A stretch of DNA of 64,000 bases, taken from NCBI GenBank assembly GCA_026002995.1, contig BPGK01000001.1, positions 1,364,001-1,428,000 of the forward strand. The letters run 5' to 3'. Below the pieces are notes generated by a model. It saw only the letters and a program-made list of their open reading frames with translations, was not told where the DNA came from and ran no database searches. The position numbers were made by a program, and so were the translations under genes. The stretch comes from Gaiellaceae bacterium (GTDB lineage Bacteria; Actinomycetota; Thermoleophilia; Gaiellales; Gaiellaceae). Shown here in pieces: positions 27,653 through 36,987 of the stretch. Numbering within the stretch: the first letter of the stretch is position 1; each line of letters opens with the position of its first letter.

Positions 27653-28525
27653 GTGGCGGCGCCGACCTGCCCACGCTGCGGAGCGGCGAGCCGGCCGGGG
27701 GCGCGCTTCTGTGCCGCCTGCGGCTCGGCGCTCGAGGTCCGTGCGCCGGGAATGCCGTCCGGCGAGCGCCAGCCGAGCCGCCTCGCACTCGGGCTCGTCG
27801 CCGCGCTCGTGCTCCTCGCAGGCGCGCTCGTCGCCTCCTTCCTCGTCCAGCGAAGCGCGACCCGGGCGAACGAGCAGGCGCTCGCAAGCGTCGCCGAGCG
27901 GCTCGAGGGCATCGACCAGAGGATCGGGAAGCTGGACGTGAGCGTCGGCGAGCTCGAGGAGCGGCTCGGGCTCGCCGAGCAGCGCACCAAGGCAACTGGC
28001 GCGCTCGCGGCCCGCGTGCTGCCGAGCGTCTTCTCTATCGACACCCCCGACGGCGGCGGCACCGGCTTCGCCGCCTGGCGGGAGGGCGCCGCCACGATCC
28101 TGCTTACTGCCGCCCACGTGGTCTCCGGCTTCGACGAGGTCACGGTCCGCCGGCAAGACCGCTCGTGGAAAGGTGAGGTAGTGGAGGTGGACGCGACGAA
28201 CGACCTCGCCACCGTGCGCGTCCCTCGCCTGATCGGGCGCGCGCTCTGGCAGCAGCCGGTGACGACGCTCCCGCGGATCGGAGCGACGCTCGTCCTCTTC
28301 GGCTCCCCGCTCGGCTACGAGGGGACGCTGACGCGCGGGGTCGTCTCCCGGGTCGCCTACGACGAGATCCAGACGGACGCGCCCGCGAATCCCGGGAGCT
28401 CCGGCGGGCCCGCGCTCACTGAGGACGGCCACGTAGTGGGCGTCGTGGTCTCCGGGTACGAGGGCCGGGACATCAACTTCCTCGTCCCGATCCGGCGGGT
28501 CTGCGTGAAGCTCCGTGCCTGCTGA
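27653..28525 (+). CDS. Zinc-ribbon membrane-anchored trypsin-like serine protease
   Basis: This 290-residue protein joins an N-terminal zinc ribbon (CPRCGAASRPGARFCAACG, residues 6-24), a membrane segment (~44-64), a short coiled coil (~72-112) and an HtrA/trypsin-type protease domain. The catalytic triad is visible as His155 (LTAAHVV), Asp184 (TNDLATV) and Ser250 (NPGSSGGP). No PDZ domain follows. It probably acts outside the membrane on misfolded or operon-partner proteins. It starts 3 nt after the preceding gene. Confidence 0.82.
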   Translation: MAAPTCPRCGAASRPGARFCAACGSALEVRAPGMPSGERQPSRLALGLVAALVLLAGALVASFLVQRSATRANEQALASVAERLEGIDQRIGKLDVSVGELEERLGLAEQRTKATGALAARVLPSVFSIDTPDGGGTGFAAWREGAATILLTAAHVVSGFDEVTVRRQDRSWKGEVVEVDATNDLATVRVPRLIGRALWQQPVTTLPRIGATLVLFGSPLGYEGTLTRGVVSRVAYDEIQTDAPANPGSSGGPALTEDGHVVGVVVSGYEGRDINFLVPIRRVCVKLRAC

Positions 28526-28536
28526 GGGCACAGTCG

Positions 28537-28542
28537 TAAGAT
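28537..28542 (+). promoter_or_regulatory. -10-like element TAAGAT, probable start of the accessory operon
   Basis: TAAGAT ends 6 nt before GTG 28549, the window's recurrent leaderless layout. It is the best candidate for the main promoter of the long defence-like operon that follows. Confidence 0.5.
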
Positions 28543-28548
28543 CAAGCG

Positions 28549-28850
28549 GTGGCCGAGACGACCATGTCCTCGATGCACGATGGGTGGCCGGCTACTACCA
28601 CCGGCTGGAGACCGGGCTTCTCGATCCCGAGCCCGTCGACGCGAGCGTGTGGGACGCGCTCTCCGAGGTCCTGCGGGCGAACGCGCGTGCGCTCGCGGCG
28701 GCGTTCCAGCCCCCGCCGCCCACCGCCGCGCCCGCCCACCGCCGCGCCGATGAGGGCTTCGCGCTCGCCACGCGCCGGGGGGCCGTTGCTGCGGACCAGC
28801 CGGACTTGGGGCCGGACGAGGTGGACAGGCTCTTTACAGGCAGCGCCTGA
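28549..28850 (+). CDS. Small HTH-antitoxin-like protein (frameshifted)
   Basis: Translation from GTG 28549 gives VAETTMSSM and then loses sense. The adjacent frame continues with DARWVAGYYHRLETGLLDPE, a segment followed by VDASVWDALSEVLRANARAL, ending at 28850. One base near 28570-28576 seems to be missing or extra. The distal part resembles short regulators paired with ImmA/IrrE peptidases, and the next gene is such a peptidase. A DNA-binding helix-turn-helix is not clearly visible, so the regulator role is inferred from the pairing. Confidence 0.5.
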
Positions 28851-28859
28851 ACGGAGAAG

Positions 28860-29437
28860 ATGCGCATGCCTGTGGCGACATACGAGGATCCGCGCGCGCA
28901 CGCCGTCCGCGAGCGCTACCTCGCCACCTTCGGCGGCCCCGAGCTGCCGGTGCCGGTGGAGGCGATCGCGGAGGACCTCCTCGGCCTCCGCGTCGAGGAG
29001 GCCTGGGACCTCGACTGCTCGGGGATGCTCCTGCCCGCCGAGCGGCGGATCGTCCTGAACGCGCGCGAGAAGGCGATCGGCCGCGACACGCCGCCGCTTC
29101 GCCGCTTCCGCTTCACGATCGCGCACGAGATCGGCCACTGGGTCTGCCACTGCCTCGAGGGCCGCGCGCCTCGCCCGCGCCCTCCTACTGCCGCCCGGTC
29201 GACCTGACCGACGCGTCGGATCGTGTGCTCGAGCGCGAGGCGAACGTCTTCGCCGCCGAGCTCCTCATGCCGGAGCCCGCTGTGCGGGAGGCGTGGGCGG
29301 AGCTCGTCGCCCAGAGCCACACGCCCGCCGAGGCGGTCGCCGCCTGCGCCCGCCGCTTCGACGTCTCCCCGACGGCGATGCAGTGGCGGCTGTACGCCTT
29401 CGCGTTAGCCGCCGAGCCCGCTCGCGGGGTGGGCTGA
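28860..29437 (+). CDS. ImmA/IrrE-family zinc metallopeptidase (frameshifted)
   Basis: The first ~105 residues include the catalytic HEIGHWVCH (His89-Glu90, His93) after RRFRFTIA. Translation in this frame ends early at 29207. The true continuation (CRPVDLTDASDRVLEREANV, with the conserved EREANVFAAELLMPE) is in another frame and ends at 29437, so an indel lies near 29160-29170. ImmA/IrrE peptidases cleave a partner repressor on DNA damage or stress, as in ICEBs1 and Deinococcus. Here it may control the downstream island. Confidence 0.75.
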
Positions 29438-29438
29438 C

Positions 29439-29780
29439 GTGGCAAGGCTCAACTGGGACAGAGAGTCGCGCGAAGCGAGGAAGCGGAAGCATGGAGCAGT
29501 GCCGGTGTGGGCAGATCCCGCTGCCATCTCTCACGTGGACAGCCTCCGGATCCATGAGCTTCTCCGACCGCTCGTGGAGACGGTTGACGAGTTCGAAGGC
29601 CTCTCGCGCACGCAGCAACGGCAGCGCGGTAGCGAGTTCGGCTACCGGCTGAGACGTCAGGCAAAGGAAGCCCGCGAAGGGTGTTCGTTCGATGACGCTG
29701 CTGTTCGAGCCGTTCTCATGACGAGACTCGATCATCTGGTCGAGCGTCTGCGGAGACTGGAGTCGGAGGCTCGGTCTTGA
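29439..29780 (+). CDS. Hypothetical protein preceding the helicase
   Basis: I do not recognise this 113-residue, Arg/Glu-rich, mostly helical protein (MARLNWDRESREARKRKHGA at the start, VRAVLMTRLDHLVERLRRLE near the end). The stop codon overlaps the TTG start of the helicase gene, and its GTG lies 1 nt after the peptidase stop. It is therefore embedded in the operon and may be a small accessory subunit. Confidence 0.6.
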   Translation: MARLNWDRESREARKRKHGAVPVWADPAAISHVDSLRIHELLRPLVETVDEFEGLSRTQQRQRGSEFGYRLRRQAKEAREGCSFDDAAVRAVLMTRLDHLVERLRRLESEARS

Positions 29781-32700
29781 AGAGTGGCTTCGAGCCGGTA
29801 CCGACTACCCTCGAAGACCTCACTCCCGGCGCCCGCGTCGCCGGTGTCCTCCCCGACCGTGCCGTGACCGTGGTCGCGACCGAGTGGCACGGAACGCAGG
29901 CGCTCACGCTCACCTACCGCGACGACGAGGGCCGCGTGGATCACGAGCTCCTCTACCGCCCCGACGAAGCGCGCCTCGAGATCGAGGAGCCGGGCCGTGC
30001 CTGGAGCTTCGACGCGGACGCCAAGCTCTTCCGCCTCGCCTCGGAGGCGCTGCGCATCCGTCTCGCGCACCTGTTCGACCCCTACCTCGCGGTGCACACG
30101 TCGAACCTCGAGCCGCTGCCGCACCAGATCCGCGCCGTGTACGGGGAGATGCTGCCGCGCCAGCCGCTGCGCTTCCTGCTCGCCGATGACCCCGGAGCGG
30201 GCAAGACGATCATGGCCGGCCTCCTGATCAAGGAGCTGATGATTCGCGGCGACGTCCGCCGCTGCCTGATCGTCCCGCCGGGCAGCCTCGTGGAGCAGTG
30301 GCAGGACGAGCTCGCGCTCAAGCTCGGCCTCGACTTCGACATCGTCACCCGCCACGAGATCGAGGCGTCGCGCAGTGGTAACCCGTTCGCAGAGCGCAAC
30401 CTCGTCATCGCCCGCCTCGATCAGCTCTCGCGCAACGACGACATCCAGGCCAAGCTCGAGCAGACCGACTGGGACCTGATCGTCGTGGACGAGGCGCACA
30501 AGATGTCGGCCCACTTCTTCGGCTACGAGGTGAAGAAGACGCGCCGCTACCAGCTCGGCGAGCTGCTGGGGAGGATCACGCGGCATCTCCTACTGATGAC
30601 GGCGACGCCTCACTCCGGCAAGCCGGAGGACTTCCAGCTCTTCATGGCTCTGATCGACCCGGATCGCTTCGAGGGCAAGCCGCGCAAGGGCGGCCGGCCG
30701 CTCGATGCCCAGGGTCTCATGCGGCGCATGGTCAAAGAGGAGCTGCTCACGTTCGAGGGCAAGCCGCTCTTCCCCGAGCGCCGCGCCTACACCGTGCAGT
30801 ACTCGCTGTCGCCGCTCGAGGCTCGCCTCTACCACGCCGTCACCGAGTACGTGCGCGAGGAGATGAACCGCGCCGACCGGCTGAAGGCAGAAGGCGAGGG
30901 GCGCCGCGGCAACGTCGTCGGTTTCGCGCTCACCGTGCTCCAGCGCCGGCTTGCATCCTCGCCGGAGGCGATCTACCAGTCGCTTCGCCGTCGCCGCGAG
31001 CGCCTGGAGACTCGTCTCAATGAGGAGCGCCTGGGGCGGCGGGGTCAGAAGGCAGAGCTCGATTTGACCGAAGGCCTGGAGGCGCCGGAGGACATCGACG
31101 ACCTTCCCGAAGGCGAGCTCGAGGAGCTCGAGGAAGAAGTCGTCGATCTCGCCTCGGCCGCGAAGACGATCGCCGAGCTCGAGCGGGAGATCGAGACCCT
31201 GCGCGACCTCGAGGCGCTGGCCAAAGAGGTGCGGCTGTCGGGGACGGATACGAAGTGGACCCGGCTCGCCGAGCTGCTCCAGGACGGCGAGGCGGAGATG
31301 TTCGACGAGTCGGGCGTGCGCCGTAAGCTCATCGTCTTCTCCGAGCACCGAGACACCCTCAACTACCTGGCGGAGAGGATCCGCACGCTGCTCGGGAGAT
31401 CCGAGGCCGTCGTCGAGATCCACGGCGGCCTGCGCCGCGAGCTGCGCCGCGAGGCGCAGGAGGCGTTCCTCCAGCAGCCGGATGTCTTCGTGCTCGTCGC
31501 CACCGACGCCGCCGGCGAGGGCGTCAACCTCCAGCGCGCCCACCTGCTCGTCAACTACGACCTGCCCTGGAACCCGAACCGCATCGAGCAGCGCTTCGGG
31601 CGTATCCACCGCATCGGCCAGACCGAGGTCTGCCACATGTGGAACCTCGTCGCCCACGAGACCCGTGAAGGGCTCGTCTTCCAGCGGCTGCTCGAGAAGC
31701 TCGGCGAGCAGTCGAGAGAGCTCGGCGGCCGGGTCTTCGACGTCATCGGCGACCAGCTCTTCGAGGACCCCCTCCGCGACCTCCTGATCGAGGCCGTCCG
31801 CTACGGCGACCAGCCGGAGGTGCGGGCGCGCCTGGAGCAGGTCGTCGACGAAGCCGTCGGTGAGAAGCTCAAGGCGGCGCTCAAGGAGCGGGCCCTGCTC
31901 TCGGAGATGATGAGCGCCACCGACGTCGACGAGATCCGCCGACAGATGGAGGAGGCCGAGGCGCGGAAGCTCCAGCCGCACTACATCCGCTCCTTCTTCC
32001 TCGAGGCCTTCAGGCTGCTGGGTGGGCAGATCTCCAAGCGCGAGCCCGGTCGCTACGAGATCACGAACGTCCCGGCGGAGATTCGAAACCGTGGCAAGAC
32101 GCTCGGCGCGGGAACACCTATCGTCCCTCGCTACACGAGGGTGACGTTCGAGAAGTCGCTGCTGGCGCCCCCGGGCGAGACCCAGGCGCAGCTCATCGCT
32201 CCCGGCCATCCGCTGCTCGACGCCACCGTCGACCTCGTGCTCGAGCGCTACCGGCCGCTGCTCAAGCAGGGGACGATCCTGGTCGCGGAGGCAGACGAGA
32301 GCGAGGAGCCGAGGGCGCTCGTCTACGTCGAGCACGCGATCCAGAACGCGCGCGAGCTCGCTGGCGGCAGCCGCCAGGTCGTCTCCAAGCGGCTCCAGTT
32401 CGTGGAGCTGACGCAGGACTGGGAGCCGCGGCTTGCGGGCTACGCGCCGTACCTCGACTACCGACCGCTCGAGCCGGAGGAGGCAGAGCTCGTCCGCGGC
32501 CTCGTCGAGGAGGAGTGGCTCTCGCGGGGCGTCGAGGCGGCTGGGCTCGACTATGCCATCACCCACGCCGTCCCCGAGCATCTCGAGGAGGTGCGCAGAC
32601 TCACCGAGACCCGCGTCGATCTGACGAAGGAAGCCGTGCACCGCCGCCTGACGCAGGAGATCCAGTACTGGGACAACCGCGCGAACGAGCTGAAGGAGCA

Positions 32701-33318
32701 GGAGCTCGCCGGCAAGCAGCCGCGCGGAGGCCTCAACTCGGGCCGTGCCCGCCAGCGCGCGGACGAGCTCGAGGCCCGGCTCAAGCGGCGGATGACCGAG
32801 CTCGACCAGGAGCGCCAGCTCTCGCCGCTGCCGCCCGTGATCGTCGGCGGCGCGCTCGTCATCCCGCGTGGCCTGCTCGAGCGCCTGCGCGGCGAGCGCA
32901 CGGTCCAGCCGGGAGTGCACGCCCGCGAGACCGAGCGGGTCGAGCGCCTCGCCGTCGAGGCGGTGCTCGCGGCCGAGCGTGCGCTCGGCCGCCATCCGGT
33001 CGAGATGCCCCGCACCAACCCGGGCTACGACATCCTCTCACGCGCCGACGGCTACGGCGGCCCGCTCTTCTTCATCGAGGTCAAGGGGCGCATCGCGGGC
33101 GCGAAGGAGTTCACGATCACGAAGAGCGAGATCCTCACCTCGCTCAACAAGCCCGACCACTTCATCCTCGCGCTCGTCGAGGTAGGCGAGGATGATGCGA
33201 GACGGAGGTCCGCTACCTGCGGCAGCCGTTCCTCGGCCCCGAGGAGACCTACTTCGACATGACGTGCGCGAGCTACCGCTGGGACGAGCTGTTCGCGCGT
33301 GGAGCTCCGCCCGCATGA
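29777..33318 (+). CDS. SNF2/DEAH-type helicase with C-terminal DUF3883 (frameshift near the end)
   Basis: This ~1180-residue superfamily II ATPase has Q-motif-like LEPLPHQIRAVYGEML, Walker A DDPGAGKT (137-144), DEAH (238-241), MTATPHSGK, and in the second RecA domain TDAAGEGVNLQ and QRFGRIHRIGQ. The distal DUF3883 domain carries a PD-(D/E)XK-like GYDILSRADGYGGPLFFIEVKG, shown in its 20-residue core, whose E-x-K suggests nuclease ancestry. A base loss near 33197 shifts the tail: the frame otherwise stops at 33262, while the restored frame (EVRYLRQPFLGPEETYFDMT) ends at 33318, overlapping the next ATG. It starts at TTG 29777. Confidence 0.88.
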
Positions 33319-35006
33319 CGCCGGAGCGGTTGCGAGAGCTGATCGAGGGAGGCGAGAGCCTCGACGTCGAGTTCAAGGGCGAGCGCAGCGGAATGCTCAG
33401 CGACAGCGACTTGATCGACGAGGCCGTCTGCATGGCGAACCGCCCCGGGACCGACTCCGGCTGGATCCTCGTCGGTGTCGAGGACGACGGAACGGTGAGC
33501 GGCGCGCGAGCTCGGCATGGGGGCCGCACCGACCCGCTTCGCGTGCAGGCGGTGATCGCGAACAACACGGTCCCCTCGCTCGCGTGCCGCGCCGAGCTGA
33601 TCCCGCTCGACTCCTTGGAAGTCCTCGTCATCGAGGTGCCCGCATCGACGGCGCCGGTGGGAACCCGCAGCGGCGTCTACAAGCGGCGGGCGATCGGCGG
33701 TCGCGGGACGCCCGAGTGTCTGCCCTTCCACTTCCACGAGATGCAGGCGCGCATCGCCGACCGCGGAGCGCTCGACTACTCCGCTGTCGTCGTTCCCGAC
33801 GCGCGCTGGGAGGATCTCGATCCGCTCGAGTTCGAGCGCTATCGGCGCGCGATCAGGGAGAGTCGGGGGCGGGGAGACGCGGACCTGGTCGACCTTCCCG
33901 ACGTCGAGCTTGCGAAGGCGCTTGGCGCAGTCGAGGCGAATCACGAGGTGCAGGGGATCAGGATCCTCGGACTTTTGCTCTTCGGCCGCGAGGAGGCCCT
34001 CTTTCGGCTGCTTCCGACGCACGAGGTCGCGTTCCAAGTCTTCGACGGGACGCGAGTCTCGACGAACGACATCTTCCGGTGGCCGCTCCTCCGCGTGATG
34101 GAGGAGTTGCTTCAGCGCTTCCGCGCGCGGAACCGCGAGCAGGAGGTGCTCGTCGGGCTCCTGCGGGTGGGCGTCCCCGACTACCCGGAGCCGGCCTTTC
34201 GGGAGGCGGTCGCGAACGCGCTCATCCACCGGGACTTCACGCGCCTCGGAGCTGTCCACGTCCAGTGGCACTCGGACCGGATCGAGATCTCGAATCCGGG
34301 CGGACTGCCCGAGGGTGTGCGCCTCGACAACCTGCTCGTGACGCCCCCGCGTCCGCGAAACCCGCTGCTTGCCGAGAGCTTCAAGCGTGCCGGTCTCGTC
34401 GAGCGCACGGCTCGCGGCGTCGACACGATCTTCGTCGAGCAGCTCCGGAACGGTCGGCCCGCTCCCTCGTACGAGCGGAGCACTCCGACCGATGTCGTGC
34501 TCGTCCTCCACGGAGGACCGGCGAGCCTCGAGTTCGTCCGGCTGGTCGCCGAGGAGAGCCAAGCGGGGCGTCCTCTGGACCTCGACGAGCTCCTCGTCCT
34601 GAACGCGGTGCGCATCGAGCGTCAGCTCACGACCGCCGACGCCGCAGCTCTCGTCCAGAAGCCCCCGAGTGACGCTCGCGCGACGCTCAACCGCCTCGTC
34701 GAAGCCGGTCTCGTCGAGGCGCGGGGAGAGCGGAAAGGCCGCTCGTACCAGCTCTCGGCGTCGACCTACCAGCGTCTCGGAGAGCGAGCCGCGTACGTGC
34801 GACTGCGGGGCTTCGAGCCACTTCGGCAGGAGCAGATGATCCTCCAGTACGTGGACGCGCACGGCAGAATCACGCGCCGCGAGGTGGTCGAGCTGTGCAA
34901 GCTGAGCCCCCAGCAGGCATCCCGGCTCCTGGCCGCGCTCGTCGAGAAGGGGTCACTCACGCGCCATGGACGGGGGAAGGGCTCGTGGTATGACCGCGAG
35001 CAGTAA
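33315..35006 (+). CDS. Schlafen/AlbA_2-domain ATP-binding protein (COG2865-like)
   Basis: This 563-residue protein has an N-terminal AlbA_2 (Schlafen core-like) domain with ESLDVEFKGE and an SGWILVGVEDDGTVSG core. A GHKL-like HATPase_c_4 region follows (EAVANALIHRDF and ISNPGGLPEG, residues ~300-345), then C-terminal winged helices (RATLNRLVEAGLVEARGERK and a second at the end). Schlafen-type domains cleave tRNA or rRNA in animals. Bacterial members often lie in defence or regulatory loci. The ATG overlaps the corrected end of the helicase, so the two are coupled. Confidence 0.8.
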   Translation: MTPERLRELIEGGESLDVEFKGERSGMLSDSDLIDEAVCMANRPGTDSGWILVGVEDDGTVSGARARHGGRTDPLRVQAVIANNTVPSLACRAELIPLDSLEVLVIEVPASTAPVGTRSGVYKRRAIGGRGTPECLPFHFHEMQARIADRGALDYSAVVVPDARWEDLDPLEFERYRRAIRESRGRGDADLVDLPDVELAKALGAVEANHEVQGIRILGLLLFGREEALFRLLPTHEVAFQVFDGTRVSTNDIFRWPLLRVMEELLQRFRARNREQEVLVGLLRVGVPDYPEPAFREAVANALIHRDFTRLGAVHVQWHSDRIEISNPGGLPEGVRLDNLLVTPPRPRNPLLAESFKRAGLVERTARGVDTIFVEQLRNGRPAPSYERSTPTDVVLVLHGGPASLEFVRLVAEESQAGRPLDLDELLVLNAVRIERQLTTADAAALVQKPPSDARATLNRLVEAGLVEARGERKGRSYQLSASTYQRLGERAAYVRLRGFEPLRQEQMILQYVDAHGRITRREVVELCKLSPQQASRLLAALVEKGSLTRHGRGKGSWYDREQ

Positions 35007-35050
35007 ATATGATCGAGAGCGAAAAAGTTATGATCGCGATCGTATATATG
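35004..35050 (+). promoter_or_regulatory. AT-rich operator/promoter-like region with TATGATCG repeats
   Basis: In an otherwise very GC-rich operon this gap holds TATGATCG at 35008-35015 and 35029-35036. The second copy forms an imperfect palindrome with CGATCGTA at 35037-35044, followed by TATATAT. The layout suits a regulator-binding site overlapping a promoter for the genes downstream. No RNA start was shown. Confidence 0.45.
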
Positions 35051-35112
35051 TCTCAGCGGCTTCGCGGTCGTCGTGGACGTGAGGAGATCGTCGATGCTAG
35101 GGATGGAGACGC

Positions 35113-35226
35113 ATGAGTGAGCCGTATCGGAAGAAGCCGATCGAGGTCGTGCTGCCGCTCGAGGCGATCGACCGCGCGTCGGCACGCGGGAAGCCCGCTG
35201 CGCACAAGGCTAGGGTCTCTGCGTGA
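35113..35226 (+). pseudogene. Fossil N-terminus of a DUF1156 DNA methylase
   Basis: A 37-codon reading frame encodes RKKPIEVVLPLEAIDRASAR followed by a GK and unrelated residues. This is clearly the same as the start of the complete methylase at 36984 (RKKLIEVALPLEAINRESAR). Homology stops before the LHLWWARRPLA segment. Its stop overlaps the GTG of the AAA ATPase. It reads as the stump of a second methylase copy cut off by insertion of the ATPase-DUF4276 pair, or as the left edge of a duplication. Confidence 0.75.
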
Positions 35227-36383
35227 GCGCCGTTTCCCGTCAGAACCTCCGCTTCACGCGCGTGCGCCTCGAGAACTGGAGGAACTTCAAGGCTGTGGAG
35301 GTGGAGCTCGCGCAACGCGTGTTCCTCGTCGGCCCGAACGCGTCCGGGAAGTCGAACTTCCTCGACGTGTTCCGGTTCCTCCGCGATCTCGGCGCTATCG
35401 GAGGAGGTCTTCAGGCGGCGGTCGACCGGCGCGGCGGAGTCTCCCGCATCCGCTCGCTCGCGGCCCGGAGGCAGCCGGACGTCTCGATCGCCGTCAGCGT
35501 CGGCTCGGACGACGATCCCGACCGCTGGACCTACGAGCTCAGCTTCACCCAGGATGCGAAGAGGCGGGCGCTTCTCAAACGCGAGCGGGTGACCCACAGG
35601 GGACGGGAGATCCACGCGAGACCCCGTGACGAAGACGAGTCCGACCCCGAGCGGCGAACGCAGACCTCCCTCGAGCAGGTCAACGTCAACCGCGAGTTCC
35701 GCGAGCTCGCCGACTTCTTCGCCTCCGTCCGCTACCTGCACATCGTCCCCCAGCTCATCCGCGAGCCCGATCGCTCGGCCGGGCGCCCGAAGGACCCCTT
35801 CGGCGGCGACTTCCTGGAGCAGGTGGGGACGACGCCGAAGAAGAAGCGGGACAGCTACCTCCGCCAGATTCTCAAGGTGGCGAAGGTGGCTGTGCCCCAG
35901 CTCCAGGAGCTTCGCCCCGAGCCGGACAATCGCGGAGCCTGGCACTTGAAGGGTCGCTACCAGCACTGGCGGCCGCAGGGCGCCTGGCAGACCGAGCAGG
36001 ATCTTTCCGACGGTACCCTCCGCCTCTTCGGCCTTCTCTGGGCGGTGCTCGAGGAAGGCGGGCCGCTCCTGCTCGAGGAGCCGGAGCTGTCGCTCCATCC
36101 GGAGGTCGTGCGCCGGATTCCGGAGATGCTCTTCCGCCTGCAACGCCGGTCCGGACGCCAGATCCTGATCTCGACCCACTCACCCGAGCTGCTTGCCGGC
36201 GAGGGCATTGGCCTCCACGAGACGCTGCTCCTGATCACGGAGGCCGAGGGCACGAGCGTCAAGCCTGCTTCTGCATTCGAGGAGATCCGGCTCCTGCTCG
36301 CAGGGGGCCTCACCCTGCCGGAGGCCGTGATTCCGAAGACGAGCCCGCGCAATCTCGAGCAGCTTGCGCTGTTTCCGGGATAG
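35223..36383 (+). CDS. AAA/ABC-type ATPase (OLD/AriA-like)
   Basis: This 386-residue SMC/OLD-like ATPase has Walker A GPNASGKS (37-44), a divergent ABC signature LSDGTLRLF (261-269), Walker B LLLEEPELSLHP (282-293) and the switch histidine in STHSPE (His319). The middle region (~70-250) is family-specific. With the next gene (DUF4276) it forms a two-gene unit comparable in layout to the PARIS AriA/AriB pair, an ATPase plus a Toprim-like effector. It overlaps the fossil methylase fragment upstream. Confidence 0.82.
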   Translation: MSAVSRQNLRFTRVRLENWRNFKAVEVELAQRVFLVGPNASGKSNFLDVFRFLRDLGAIGGGLQAAVDRRGGVSRIRSLAARRQPDVSIAVSVGSDDDPDRWTYELSFTQDAKRRALLKRERVTHRGREIHARPRDEDESDPERRTQTSLEQVNVNREFRELADFFASVRYLHIVPQLIREPDRSAGRPKDPFGGDFLEQVGTTPKKKRDSYLRQILKVAKVAVPQLQELRPEPDNRGAWHLKGRYQHWRPQGAWQTEQDLSDGTLRLFGLLWAVLEEGGPLLLEEPELSLHPEVVRRIPEMLFRLQRRSGRQILISTHSPELLAGEGIGLHETLLLITEAEGTSVKPASAFEEIRLLLAGGLTLPEAVIPKTSPRNLEQLALFPG

Positions 36384-36387
36384 GTCG

Positions 36388-36987
36388 ATGAGCCTCGTGA
36401 TGACGGGAGCGGTCGAGGGGATCTTCGACGAGGCCGTAGCGAGGCGTCTAGTCGCCGAGGTGGGCGCCGAGCTGGCCGACGTCTACGGGAAGGCAGGCAA
36501 GGCGGCGCTGCTCCGCAAGCTCCGCGGCTACAACGCGGCAGCGGAGCACTCGCCGTGGTTCGTCCTAGTCGATCTCGACCGCGACGCCGATTGCGCTCCG
36601 CCGGCTCGTGCGCGCTGGCTTCCGCAGCCGGCATCGTCCATGTGCTTTCGGATCGCGGTGCGAGCCGCTGAGACCTGGCTGCTCGCCGACCGCGAGCGCT
36701 TCGCGCGGTTCCTCGGCGTTCGTGTAGCCTCGCTCCCCCGCTCTCCGGAAGACGTGGACGACCCGAAACAGCTCGTGGTCGATCTGGCACGCACGTCCGC
36801 CAAGAGCGACATCCGTTCCGACCTCGTGCCGCTCCCGCGCTCGGGCCGGCGAGTGGGCGGTGCATACGTCGCTCGTCTCACCGAGTTCGTGCTCGGACCG
36901 TGGAGGCCACAAGAAGCCGCGGCGAACGCGGACAGCCTCCGGCGCTGTCTGCACCGCCTCTCCAAGCTCGCCGAGGCTCGCGCATGA
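36388..36987 (+). CDS. DUF4276 (Toprim-like) protein
   Basis: This 199-residue protein follows the ATPase by 4 bp. The pattern fits DUF4276: an early acidic residue in TGAVEGIFDEAVARRL (Glu10), then WFVLVDLDRDADC (Asp62-x-Asp64), and the ETWLLADRERFARFLGV helix. The E...DxD spacing is Toprim-like, suggesting a metal-dependent nuclease or nucleotidyl function. In comparable ATPase pairs the ATPase restrains such an effector until phage sensing. Its stop overlaps the methylase ATG. Confidence 0.75.
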   Translation: MSLVMTGAVEGIFDEAVARRLVAEVGAELADVYGKAGKAALLRKLRGYNAAAEHSPWFVLVDLDRDADCAPPARARWLPQPASSMCFRIAVRAAETWLLADRERFARFLGVRVASLPRSPEDVDDPKQLVVDLARTSAKSDIRSDLVPLPRSGRRVGGAYVARLTEFVLGPWRPQEAAANADSLRRCLHRLSKLAEARA

